Below, in pieces: positions 1 through 5,029 of a stretch of DNA of 5,029 bases. Within the stretch, counting starts at the first letter, position 1. Every line of letters begins with the position of its first letter. Under the pieces are notes generated by a model. The model was not told the DNA's origin. It did no database searches and was given only the letters and a program-made list of their open reading frames with translations. The translations under genes and the position numbers were made by a program. Origin of the DNA: JBDSTZ01 sp039927975 (GTDB lineage Bacteria; Pseudomonadota; Gammaproteobacteria; Burkholderiales; Burkholderiaceae_D); NCBI GenBank assembly GCA_039927975.1, contig JBDSTZ010000158.1, positions 1 to 5,029 on the forward strand, in the 5' to 3' direction.

Positions 1-124
1 GCAGAAGAATGGCGGGCGGGCCGTCCTGGCAGGGAAATGCCAGCCGCATGAGTCGGTTGTGTTGCGATGCGCCGCTGAACGCCGACCGTGCGGCGCCGGC
101 CGCGATGTCCTGGCTTTCGCTCAT
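1..124 (-). CDS. vgrG: VgrG-like T6SS spike protein, N-terminal fragment (runs off left edge)
   Basis: An open minus-strand frame of 41 codons starts at ATG 124-122 and continues past the window edge. The peptide begins MSESQDIAAGAARSAF and then carries SQHNRLMRLAF and DGPPAILL. This resembles the opening of many betaproteobacterial VgrG proteins, where a short leader is followed by a 'QHNRLLRLxFPxxDGP' type strand that starts the gp27-like hub domain. VgrG trimers form the puncturing tip on the Hcp tube and carry effectors. The start is set by a GGAGG six bases upstream; an in-frame ATG at 151-149 would add nine residues but has no ribosome binding site. It follows tssG in the same direction after a 124-bp gap that contains its own candidate promoter, so it may be transcribed separately. 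Position among T6SS genes supports the call, but only about 40 of an expected several hundred residues are visible. Another T6SS-associated protein cannot be excluded. Confidence 0.65.
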   Translation of the reverse strand, partial: MSESQDIAAGAARSAFSGASQHNRLMRLAFPCQDGPPAILL

Positions 125-130
125 TGACTG

Positions 131-135
131 CCTCC
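131..135 (-). promoter_or_regulatory. Ribosome binding site of the vgrG-like gene
   Basis: The minus strand reads GGAGG here, followed by six bases and then ATG at 124. It decides the start against the in-frame ATG at 151-149, which has no purine-rich stretch upstream. Confidence 0.75.
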
Positions 136-186
136 GATGGCGGCTCGGCATGGCCGTGGCGCGGATGAAAAAAGTGCTCAGCGGCC

Positions 187-228
187 ACGTTAACCTGATG
201 CTGCCCGGCGGAAATTGATAAAGATCAA
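187..228 (-). promoter_or_regulatory. Candidate FNR/Anr-type activated promoter for the vgrG-like gene
   Basis: The 14-mer TTGATAAAGATCAA (215-228) matches the FNR/Anr/Dnr half-site consensus TTGAT-N4-ATCAA at all ten defined bases. Its centre is 221.5. On the minus strand a weak -10-like hexamer TAACGT lies at 192-187. If this is used, the transcript would start near 180 and the box would be centred at -41.5, the usual class II position of FNR-type activators. No recognisable -35 element is present, as expected for such a promoter. The site lies 91 to 104 bases upstream of the vgrG-like start. The match to the consensus is seen directly; the -10 call and any binding by a regulator are inference. 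Confidence 0.5.
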
Positions 229-245
229 GGCGTTGCCAAGCATCA
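196..245. repeat. 7-bp inverted repeat enclosing the FNR-like palindrome
   Basis: TGATGCT (196-202) and AGCATCA (239-245) are perfect reverse complements separated by 36 bases. Their shared centre (220.5) is one base from the centre of the TTGAT-N4-ATCAA palindrome. The nested arms could fold in RNA read through from tssG, or be an extended protein-binding site. No T-rich run follows on the minus strand, so a standard intrinsic terminator is not supported. Confidence 0.4.
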
Positions 246-248
246 TTT

Positions 249-1361
249 TTAAAACCGGCGCGCCCTCGACTGGCTCGGCGTTTGCGAGGCGCTTGCCGGC
301 GCGCCGGCCGGCAGGCGCAGCGCCAGGTCGATGTCCGGCCGGCTGGCGACACCGGCTGTCCCGGTCAGGAAGGTGCTCCAGCCGAGCTGGCGTGATGCGC
401 TGGCGTCCAGGGTAAGTCGCTTGATGCAAGGTGGCGACAGCAGCAGCCGGGCCTCATACCGCACCCCCGGCACGGCGAATTGGCTGACCATCGCTTCGAG
501 CGCGGCCAGCGAGGCGCCGCCGGGAAGGAAGGGGCGCAGCTGGGCGTCGTCGAGCGGTCCGATATGCAGTCGGGCGCTCAGATCGTGGCGCCACTGGCGC
601 ACGCCCAGCGCCGCGCTCAGACCGAGCACCGGCGCCGTGACGCCGAGCGTGCTGCGGCGGTTCTCGGGAATCGTCTCCCAGCGGCCGACGAATTGCTCCA
701 AACGGATCGGCACCCCGAAGTAAGCGCTCAGGACTTGTTCGACCGTGCCGGCGGAGACCGGCCGGGTCCTGAGCAGCCCGGCGAAATAAGCCAAACTCTC
801 CTGACGCGGCCGCCTGGTGGACGTCATGTCGCTGCGTACCGGCCCGGTCCGAGCGCCGGCGAGTGCGGTCAATATCGGCAGCAGGCCGTCCTGGCCGCGC
901 ACCTCGACGCCATGTTCGACCCGGTACTTCCCGCCTGCCTCGTAATACATGCCGATCAAGCGGTTCGACAGCAGATCGAGCAGGTCGCGCTGGCTGGCGT
1001 CGCCGTCCAGCGCCTGGCGCGCGGCGATGCGCTCGGTGTCGTGCAGGGGCAGCGTGCCGCTCGTGCCCAGCAGGCCAATGAAGGCGGGCGTGATGCGGAT
1101 TCGTTGATGGCCGCCTGCCGAATCGCGAGGGGCTTGGCCCGCCGGCTCGACGTCGAGCGCCTCGACCTCGCTGGCCGGGAATGCGAGCGAGAGACTATTG
1201 CGGAAGGAGATCACCTCGCGGAAGGCGCATTCGTAGGAAACACCGCTGCGCCGCAACTCGCGCAGCAGGAGGTTCAGCAACTGCGCGAAGGCGATCCGTT
1301 GGGGCGCTTTCAACAGCCGTTCAATCACACCAGGTGCATGCTCCCGCTTCGTGGCTTGCAT
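249..1361 (-). CDS. tssG: T6SS baseplate subunit TssG (ImpH/VasB family)
   Basis: TssG pairs with TssF to form the core of each baseplate wedge in the cytoplasm beneath the membrane complex. The 370-residue product is close to the usual family size. Recognisable blocks are an N-terminal helical stretch with RIAFAQLLNLL (22-32), FREVISFRNSLSLAFPASEV (about 47-66), AFIGLLGTSGTLPLHDTERI (93-112), YYEAGGKYR (139-147), IGPLDDAQLRPFLPGG (267-282) and LGWSTFL (326-332). There is no signal peptide. The last 20 residues (351-370) are rich in Ala, Ser, Pro and Arg and look like a flexible tail. The ATG at 1361 has an AAGGAG eight bases upstream, inside the end of tssF, so the two genes overlap by 37 bases and are surely co-transcribed. 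Two motifs differ from the forms I recall for the family: GTSG in place of a GPxG-like sequence, and YYEAGGKYR in place of a YRAWxKYR-like sequence. Family assignment is firm. Confidence 0.95.
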   Translation of the reverse strand: MQATKREHAPGVIERLLKAPQRIAFAQLLNLLLRELRRSGVSYECAFREVISFRNSLSLAFPASEVEALDVEPAGQAPRDSAGGHQRIRITPAFIGLLGTSGTLPLHDTERIAARQALDGDASQRDLLDLLSNRLIGMYYEAGGKYRVEHGVEVRGQDGLLPILTALAGARTGPVRSDMTSTRRPRQESLAYFAGLLRTRPVSAGTVEQVLSAYFGVPIRLEQFVGRWETIPENRRSTLGVTAPVLGLSAALGVRQWRHDLSARLHIGPLDDAQLRPFLPGGASLAALEAMVSQFAVPGVRYEARLLLSPPCIKRLTLDASASRQLGWSTFLTGTAGVASRPDIDLALRLPAGAPASASQTPSQSRARRF

Positions 1362-3166
1362 CGGAATAGCTCCTTTCCGCTTTGCCCAGAGAGGATGACG
1401 AGTTCGACGAAGCTGTTGATGTGGACGTACAGCGCGAAGAACTGGTCGAGGACCTGGACGAACAGGTGCATGCCGGCGCCCGCGTAGGCCTGTTCGTCGA
1501 GCGTGAGGCGAATTTCGGTGCCGTGCACCAGCGATGATCCATGTTTGTGCTTGATCCAGGCCGTGGTCTCGCCGTGGTCCAGAGCGACGATGCCGCCGAT
1601 CTGACGGCGCGAGACCGGCGAGGGCGCCAGATCGTACAGCGTCAACAGCTCGCGCAGCCCGTCCGCGCCTTCAAGCGCCAGCGAATGGTGATTGAGCGCC
1701 AGGTGGGAGATCAGGCGCCAATGCATGGCCGGTCCGTTGGTCAGCCGGGCAGGGCGGGTCGGCCGGCGCAAAAGGCGAATCACGCCGCCGCCCGCAGCTC
1801 CCGGGAGGAACAGGTCGCCCTCGGGCGCGCCGATCTTGAGCGCGCAGGGCAGATCGCGGTTTGTGCAACTGAGCTCGATCGACAGGGTGCTGCGTTCGAT
1901 GGCGAACGGCTCGGAATCGGCGTTGACCAGCGTGATCGATTTCTCGTGCCCCGGGCTGCACAGCGCGACCGCCTCGTCATGGCGCATGAGCCAATAGCGG
2001 CCGCCTTGGGTGCCGTCTTCTTCGCCGTGCCGCAAGGAGTAGAAAGGACGAAATTCGATGAGCGCCGCATCCCTGCCGCTCTGGCGCACCATGTGCACCT
2101 TGTCGACCGAATAGATGTCGTAGGCCTGCGGGACATTGCCGTGCGCGAGCAGTGTGTAGTCGGCCGACAGCTGGTCGTACGTGATCGGCACGCCCGGCTG
2201 GCGGAACAGGTTGACGACCGGCGTGCAGCCTTGCAGCAGGTGCCGCGTCGACAGGCCAGCCAGCATGCGCGCCTTGTCGCCGTCGGCGCGAATGTCGGCG
2301 ATCGCCAGGCGCAGCGTGAAGCGGGTTTGGCCGGCGGGCAGGCGCGCCAGCAGGGGGCCGAGGTCGATGTCGAAGAATTTGAATTTCTCGGGAAAAGCGA
2401 AATACTCGGCGAGAATGCGGTAGGCCGCGTGCGACCTGGCGTCGAACGGAATGAGCGCCTGGTCGGGTTCGAAGCCGACCGGCGTGACCGGTATGGCGGG
2501 CAGGAGTTGCCACGCTCCGTCGTCGTCCAGCTGCAGGTAGGCGGCGCGGGTGTGCATAAAGAGCGCGTCGCGCAGCGCGGCGCAGAACGAGGCGTCGCCG
2601 TCGGCGTACAGGCGGAGCACGCGGGTATCGGCGGCGGAGACAGGCCGCGCCGCGTCGAATGTGAAGGTCAGCGACGAGGTCACATCCTCGGGCAGGCGGG
2701 TGGCCACCGGCGCGCGCACGAGCGTCTCGAAGCTTGCCTGGCCGAGCACGAACGCCGATGGGGCGAGCTCGTAGACCGTCTTGAACGTGCAGGCGACGCC
2801 ATCGACCGGCGCCGACTCGAGCAGCGTCCCGCGCGGCATCGTGGCGCCGGCGCCCGGCTCGCCGTTCACGTCGGGCGCGCCCGCCACCCGCGCGATGGCG
2901 CACGACGGAAACGGCCGCAGGTAGTGCGGAAAGAGCAGGTTGAGCAAGGCTTCGGTGAACTGCGGGTACGAGTCGTCGAGGCGCTTGGCGACCCGTGCGC
3001 TCAGCAGCGCGACGCTCTGGATCAGACGTTCCACGTGCGGGTCGTCGCAGGTGTCGCCGCCCATCTGCAGTTTCGCGGCGACCTTGGGATAGCGCTGCGC
3101 GTATTCCCGGCACAGCGACCGGAAAATCACGAGCTCGTGTTCGTACTTGGAGAATAGTTCGTCCAT
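1325..3166 (-). CDS. tssF: T6SS baseplate subunit TssF (ImpG/VasA family)
   Basis: TssF is the large wedge protein of the T6SS baseplate; two copies embrace one TssG, and the wedge connects to TssE, TssK and the VgrG hub. The product of 613 residues is normal length. It opens with the family signature MDELFSKYEHELVIFR, followed by EYAQRYPKVAAKL (21-33), DPHVERL (42-48), LDDSYPQFTEALLNLLFPHY (63-82), FKTVYEL (128-134), EYFAFPEKFKFFDI (254-267), GCTPVVNLF (313-321), LISHLALNHHSL (485-496) and a conserved C-terminal block around MHLFVQVLDQFFALYV (566-581). The ATG at 3166 is chosen because it gives the canonical MDELFS start. The frame stays open to a TTG at 3202, which would overlap tssE. The nearest purine-rich stretch, AAAGG, is 14 bases from the ATG, too far for a good site. 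The tssE stop lies 19 bases upstream, so translation is probably coupled. The end overlaps tssG by 37 bases. No frame break is seen. Confidence 0.96.
   Translation of the reverse strand: MDELFSKYEHELVIFRSLCREYAQRYPKVAAKLQMGGDTCDDPHVERLIQSVALLSARVAKRLDDSYPQFTEALLNLLFPHYLRPFPSCAIARVAGAPDVNGEPGAGATMPRGTLLESAPVDGVACTFKTVYELAPSAFVLGQASFETLVRAPVATRLPEDVTSSLTFTFDAARPVSAADTRVLRLYADGDASFCAALRDALFMHTRAAYLQLDDDGAWQLLPAIPVTPVGFEPDQALIPFDARSHAAYRILAEYFAFPEKFKFFDIDLGPLLARLPAGQTRFTLRLAIADIRADGDKARMLAGLSTRHLLQGCTPVVNLFRQPGVPITYDQLSADYTLLAHGNVPQAYDIYSVDKVHMVRQSGRDAALIEFRPFYSLRHGEEDGTQGGRYWLMRHDEAVALCSPGHEKSITLVNADSEPFAIERSTLSIELSCTNRDLPCALKIGAPEGDLFLPGAAGGGVIRLLRRPTRPARLTNGPAMHWRLISHLALNHHSLALEGADGLRELLTLYDLAPSPVSRRQIGGIVALDHGETTAWIKHKHGSSLVHGTEIRLTLDEQAYAGAGMHLFVQVLDQFFALYVHINSFVELVILSGQSGKELFRCKPRSGSMHLV
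1370..1375 (-). promoter_or_regulatory. Ribosome binding site of tssG, inside tssF
   Basis: The minus strand reads AAGGAG, eight bases before the ATG at 1361. It lies within the last codons of tssF and fixes the tssG start, and with it the 37-base overlap between the two genes. Confidence 0.75.
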
Positions 3167-3185
3167 GAGTCGACCGGTGCGCCTT

Positions 3186-3659
3186 TCAGTGTGTGCCTTC
3201 AATCGCGTATTGCTGGAGGGAGGGACGAAACACGGCGCTGAACGATACCGGCTCGGCCAGCGGGACGTTCTTGAAGCGCGCCTTGATGACGAAATCGACG
3301 CGGTTGATGGCGTCCCGGCAGGGCCGCAGCGTCACCTCGACCTGGTGCAGGCGGGGCTCGTGGCGCTCGATGGCCAGGCGCACGGCTTTGCAGATCTCCT
3401 GTTGGTCGGCGTCGCTGTTCACGCACATGGCGGCGAAATCGACGAGGCCGTAGTTTACGATCGAGCCGGCCACCGCCGGATAGGGCGCCAGCGCTCCCGG
3501 CGCGAGGGCCGAGCGGGTGTTGAGGAGCGCTTGCAGGTCGCGCGTGACGCCGCGCATTGCGGAGTCGAGCGCGCGTGCGCGGGCCTGATGCTTGTTCCCC
3601 GGCGCGTTGCCACTGTCGTCGTCGAGGCGGTCGAACAATCCGCGCGTAAAGCCTTGCAT
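3186..3659 (-). CDS. tssE: T6SS baseplate subunit TssE (gp25-like lysozyme-fold family)
   Basis: TssE is the T6SS homologue of phage T4 gp25. It sits in the baseplate wedge and contacts the first ring of the TssB/TssC sheath, so it nucleates sheath polymerisation; it is not an active lysozyme. The 157-residue product matches the family size. Visible signatures are GLFDRL near the start (7-12), DLQALLNTR (41-49), SIVNYGLVDFA (66-76), and ERHEPRLHQVEV (98-109), which holds the conserved Glu-Pro-Arg of the gp25 family. The ATG at 3659 has AGGGG six bases upstream. It is the first gene of the leftward unit, with tssF 19 bases beyond its stop. The ribosome binding site can pair with an upstream CCCCTT in the leader, which may lower or condition its translation. 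The gene lacks the tssB, tssC and hcp neighbours that often precede it, so these must lie elsewhere. Confidence 0.95.
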   Translation of the reverse strand: MQGFTRGLFDRLDDDSGNAPGNKHQARARALDSAMRGVTRDLQALLNTRSALAPGALAPYPAVAGSIVNYGLVDFAAMCVNSDADQQEICKAVRLAIERHEPRLHQVEVTLRPCRDAINRVDFVIKARFKNVPLAEPVSFSAVFRPSLQQYAIEGTH

Positions 3660-3665
3660 CGTGTT

Positions 3666-3689
3666 CCCCTTTGATGCGGCCGGAAGGGG
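3666..3689 (-). promoter_or_regulatory. Possible hairpin masking the tssE ribosome binding site
   Basis: In the tssE leader CCCCTT (3689-3684) is perfectly complementary to AAGGGG (3671-3666), with a 12-base loop. The second arm is the tssE ribosome binding site, six bases from the ATG. The six-pair stem has four G-C pairs, enough to be plausible in RNA. Whether it forms or regulates is inference. Confidence 0.45.
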
Positions 3690-3700
3690 CCACGGCTGCC

Positions 3701-3706
3701 ATTATC
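3701..3706 (-). promoter_or_regulatory. Candidate -10 element of the tssE-tssF-tssG promoter
   Basis: The minus strand reads GATAAT, five of six bases of TATAAT. A start near 3694 would give a leader of about 35 bases, which includes the whole masking hairpin. No good -35 hexamer lies 16 to 18 bases upstream. Instead the perfect palindrome at 3728-3741 would be centred near -40.5, a position suited to an activator. Confidence 0.4.
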
Positions 3707-3727
3707 GGGTCTTGAAGTTGGGCAATG

Positions 3728-3741
3728 TTGCGATGTCGCAA
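3728..3741. promoter_or_regulatory. Perfect 14-bp palindrome, candidate operator between tssE and tssK
   Basis: TTGCGATGTCGCAA consists of two perfect 6-base arms around TG. It lies in the divergent promoter region, 69 bases from the tssE start and 113 from the tssK start. The surrounding sequence also contains the direct repeat GCAATG at 3722-3727 and 3738-3743. I do not recognise it as the site of a known regulator. Confidence 0.45.
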
Positions 3742-3804
3742 TGGAAGCCGAGGGCTCCGCTAACAATGCCTCGGGATGCGCGCGATCAACACTCGTTCGG
3801 GGCG

Positions 3805-3832
3805 CAAAGTCATTCTTGCGGGAATCACTTTG
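3805..3832. repeat. Imperfect dyad in the tssK leader
   Basis: The arms CAAAGTCATTC (3805-3815) and GAATCACTTTG (3822-3832) pair at ten of eleven positions, with a single C-C mismatch and a TTGCGG loop. The repeat ends 12 bases before the tssK ribosome binding site. It could be an operator or a leader stem-loop. No convincing -35/-10 pair for tssK is visible nearby. Confidence 0.45.
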
Positions 3833-3844
3833 ACCAACATCGAC

Positions 3845-3849
3845 GGAGG
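3845..3849 (+). promoter_or_regulatory. Ribosome binding site of tssK
   Basis: GGAGG stands five bases before the ATG at 3855 and fixes that start for tssK. Confidence 0.8.
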
Positions 3850-3854
3850 GAAGC

Positions 3855-5029
3855 ATGAGCGCGACAACCAAGATAATGTGGTCCGAAGGCTTGACGCTGG
3901 GGCCGCAGCATTTCCAGCGCCAGGATCTTTATCACGAAACGCGCCTGCAGCGGATCGCGTCGGCGCTCAATCCGCACTTCTGGGGCGTGCGCTCGGCGCA
4001 GTGGAATCTGGACGCATTGGCGCACGACTGCCTCAGCGCGGACGCGATGTCCGTGATCTTCCCCGACGGCGACATTTACGAGACGCCCGGCGCCGACCTG
4101 CCGCCGGAACCGGTCGACCTGTCGCGCCTGGCGGCGGACGTCGACGTGTTCACGTTCCATCTCGCGCTCGCCCCGCTCAAGCCCCACGGCGGCAACGCCG
4201 ACGCCAACGGACGCTACGTGCGCCGCGATACCGGCACGCCGGACCTGTTCAGCGAAGCCCTGGCGATCGAGCTGCCATTCCTGCCCAAGCAGGCCAGGCT
4301 GGTGGTCCACGACGAGCTGCAGCCGGCGCACGCCAGCGTGGCCGTGGCCCAGCTGCGGCGCGCGCGCGATGGCGGGTTCGAGATGGTCCCGTCCTTCATC
4401 GCGCCGGGTGTCGCCCTGGGCGCGGCGCCATCGCTGCGCCGGATGCTCGACGGCTTGATCGGCGTGTTGACGGCGAAAATCGAATCGCTCCAGCGCACGC
4501 ACCGCAAGGCCAACAACGAGGTATATGAAGTGGGCGCGGGCGACATTTCATCGTGGTGCATGCTCAACATCGTGAGCACGGCGAACGCGCTGCTGACGCA
4601 CTGCGCCAGATCGCCGGGCCTGCATCCGGAAGCCATCTTCGAGCAGATGCTGGCGGCGGCGGGCGGGCTGATGACATTCTCGGACCGCTACAAGACCGCC
4701 GATCTGCCGGCCTACCGGCACGACGCGCCGGCGGCGGCGTTCGCGGCGCTGGATGCCTTGCTGCGCGATCTGGTCGGCACCGTCATCGGCACGCGCTATT
4801 TCATCATTGCGCTGGTGGCCGAGCGCGACCGGCATGTGTATTCCCAGGCCGTGCTCGACCCGGCCAGGGTTACGAAACAGACCCAACTCTATTTGGCCGT
4901 CACCGCCGATATGCCGGGGCTGGAACTGGTGGCGATGGTGCCGATGCGGCTCAAGGTCGGCGCCCCCGCCGATCTCGAAAGCATGGTTGGCTCGGCGTTG
5001 CCGGGCGTGCCATTGGCGCACGTCGCGCA
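3855..5029 (+). CDS. tssK: T6SS baseplate adaptor TssK (ImpJ/VasE family), C-terminus beyond the window
   Basis: TssK is a trimeric cytoplasmic adaptor that links baseplate wedges (TssF/TssG/TssE) to the TssL/TssM membrane complex; its N-terminal half resembles receptor-binding-protein shoulder domains of siphophages. From ATG 3855 the frame is open to the window end, giving 391 residues with no stop. The family usually has about 440-450, so roughly 50-60 residues are missing. The N-terminus has the signature WSEGLTLGPQHFQRQDLYHE (9-28), including the near-invariant PQHFQ. Other family-like blocks are FHLALAPLK (101-109), ELPFLPKQARLVV (139-151), LPAYRHD (284-290) and YFIIALVAERD (315-325). 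There is no signal peptide or membrane segment. It is divergent from tssE and probably the first gene of a unit that continues rightward; tssL and tssM are frequent next genes, but none is visible here. Confidence 0.95.
   Translation, partial: MSATTKIMWSEGLTLGPQHFQRQDLYHETRLQRIASALNPHFWGVRSAQWNLDALAHDCLSADAMSVIFPDGDIYETPGADLPPEPVDLSRLAADVDVFTFHLALAPLKPHGGNADANGRYVRRDTGTPDLFSEALAIELPFLPKQARLVVHDELQPAHASVAVAQLRRARDGGFEMVPSFIAPGVALGAAPSLRRMLDGLIGVLTAKIESLQRTHRKANNEVYEVGAGDISSWCMLNIVSTANALLTHCARSPGLHPEAIFEQMLAAAGGLMTFSDRYKTADLPAYRHDAPAAAFAALDALLRDLVGTVIGTRYFIIALVAERDRHVYSQAVLDPARVTKQTQLYLAVTADMPGLELVAMVPMRLKVGAPADLESMVGSALPGVPLAHVA

Noticed and set aside
169..188. Possible minus-strand terminator (GTG...CAC followed by TTTTTT) between tssG and vgrG
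   Set aside because: The stem has only three pairs with a nine-base loop, too weak for an intrinsic terminator.
294..313. GC-rich palindromes (three GCCGGC copies) near the 3' end of tssG
   Set aside because: They lie in codons for an Ala/Gly/Pro tail, where such sequence arises from codon bias; no sign of a mobile element or operator.
480..1487. A 335-codon plus-strand open frame opposite tssG
   Set aside because: It is antisense to tssG, with Arg/Ala/Gln-rich composition and no recognisable domain.
1541..3157. A 538-codon plus-strand open frame opposite tssF
   Set aside because: It lies wholly antisense to a strongly conserved gene. Its product is Arg/Gln/Val-rich without family motifs, as expected of a mirror frame in GC-rich coding DNA.
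3718..3733. Sigma-54-like promoter before tssK
   Set aside because: The GG and GC doublets in the sequence are about two bases too close together for the -24/-12 consensus.
3829..3834. TTGACC as a -35 box for tssK
   Set aside because: A -10 box at normal spacing would fall on the start codon.
3776..4528. A 250-codon plus-strand frame overlapping tssK
   Set aside because: It shares the strand but not the frame of tssK and becomes low-complexity Arg/Ala/Gly after its start. The TssK frame carries the family signatures and the ribosome binding site.
4548..5021. A 157-codon minus-strand frame opposite tssK
   Set aside because: His/Arg/Gln-rich mirror frame without ribosome binding site or recognisable motifs.

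Overview
The window is an internal piece of a type VI secretion system (T6SS) gene cluster from a GC-rich proteobacterium. GC content looks to be in the low-to-mid 60s percent by eye. The gene families and codon use fit Burkholderiales, perhaps Oxalobacteraceae such as Massilia, Duganella or Janthinobacterium. That placement is an impression from sequence style, because no taxonomic marker is present.

Layout: two divergent transcription units leave a 195-bp intergenic region (3660-3854). Leftward on the minus strand run tssE (3659-3186), tssF (3166-1325) and tssG (1361-249). After a 124-bp gap comes the first 41 codons of a VgrG-like spike gene that runs off the left edge (124-1). Rightward on the plus strand is tssK from 3855, which runs off the right edge with 391 codons present.

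How the genes work together: TssE, TssF, TssG and TssK are baseplate subunits. TssE is the gp25-like wedge protein, TssF and TssG form the wedge core, and TssK is the trimeric adaptor that joins the wedges to the TssL/TssM membrane complex. VgrG is the spike that plugs the baseplate hub and tips the Hcp tube. The window therefore holds almost a whole baseplate. The sheath (tssB/C), tube (hcp), ATPase (tssH/clpV) and membrane-complex genes (tssJ/L/M) are not in view.

Regulatory regions: the two non-coding gaps are the least explained part. The tssG-vgrG gap holds a perfect TTGAT-N4-ATCAA site of the FNR/Anr type (215-228), nested in a 7-bp inverted repeat (196-202/239-245). The tssE-tssK gap holds a perfect 14-bp palindrome (3728-3741), a 6-bp inverted repeat able to hide the tssE ribosome binding site (3666-3689), and an 11-bp-arm imperfect dyad just upstream of the tssK ribosome binding site (3805-3832). 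I see no RNA genes, mobile elements, CRISPR arrays or frameshifts. The genes themselves are an ordinary T6SS baseplate set, not a new system; the possible novelty is in regulation.
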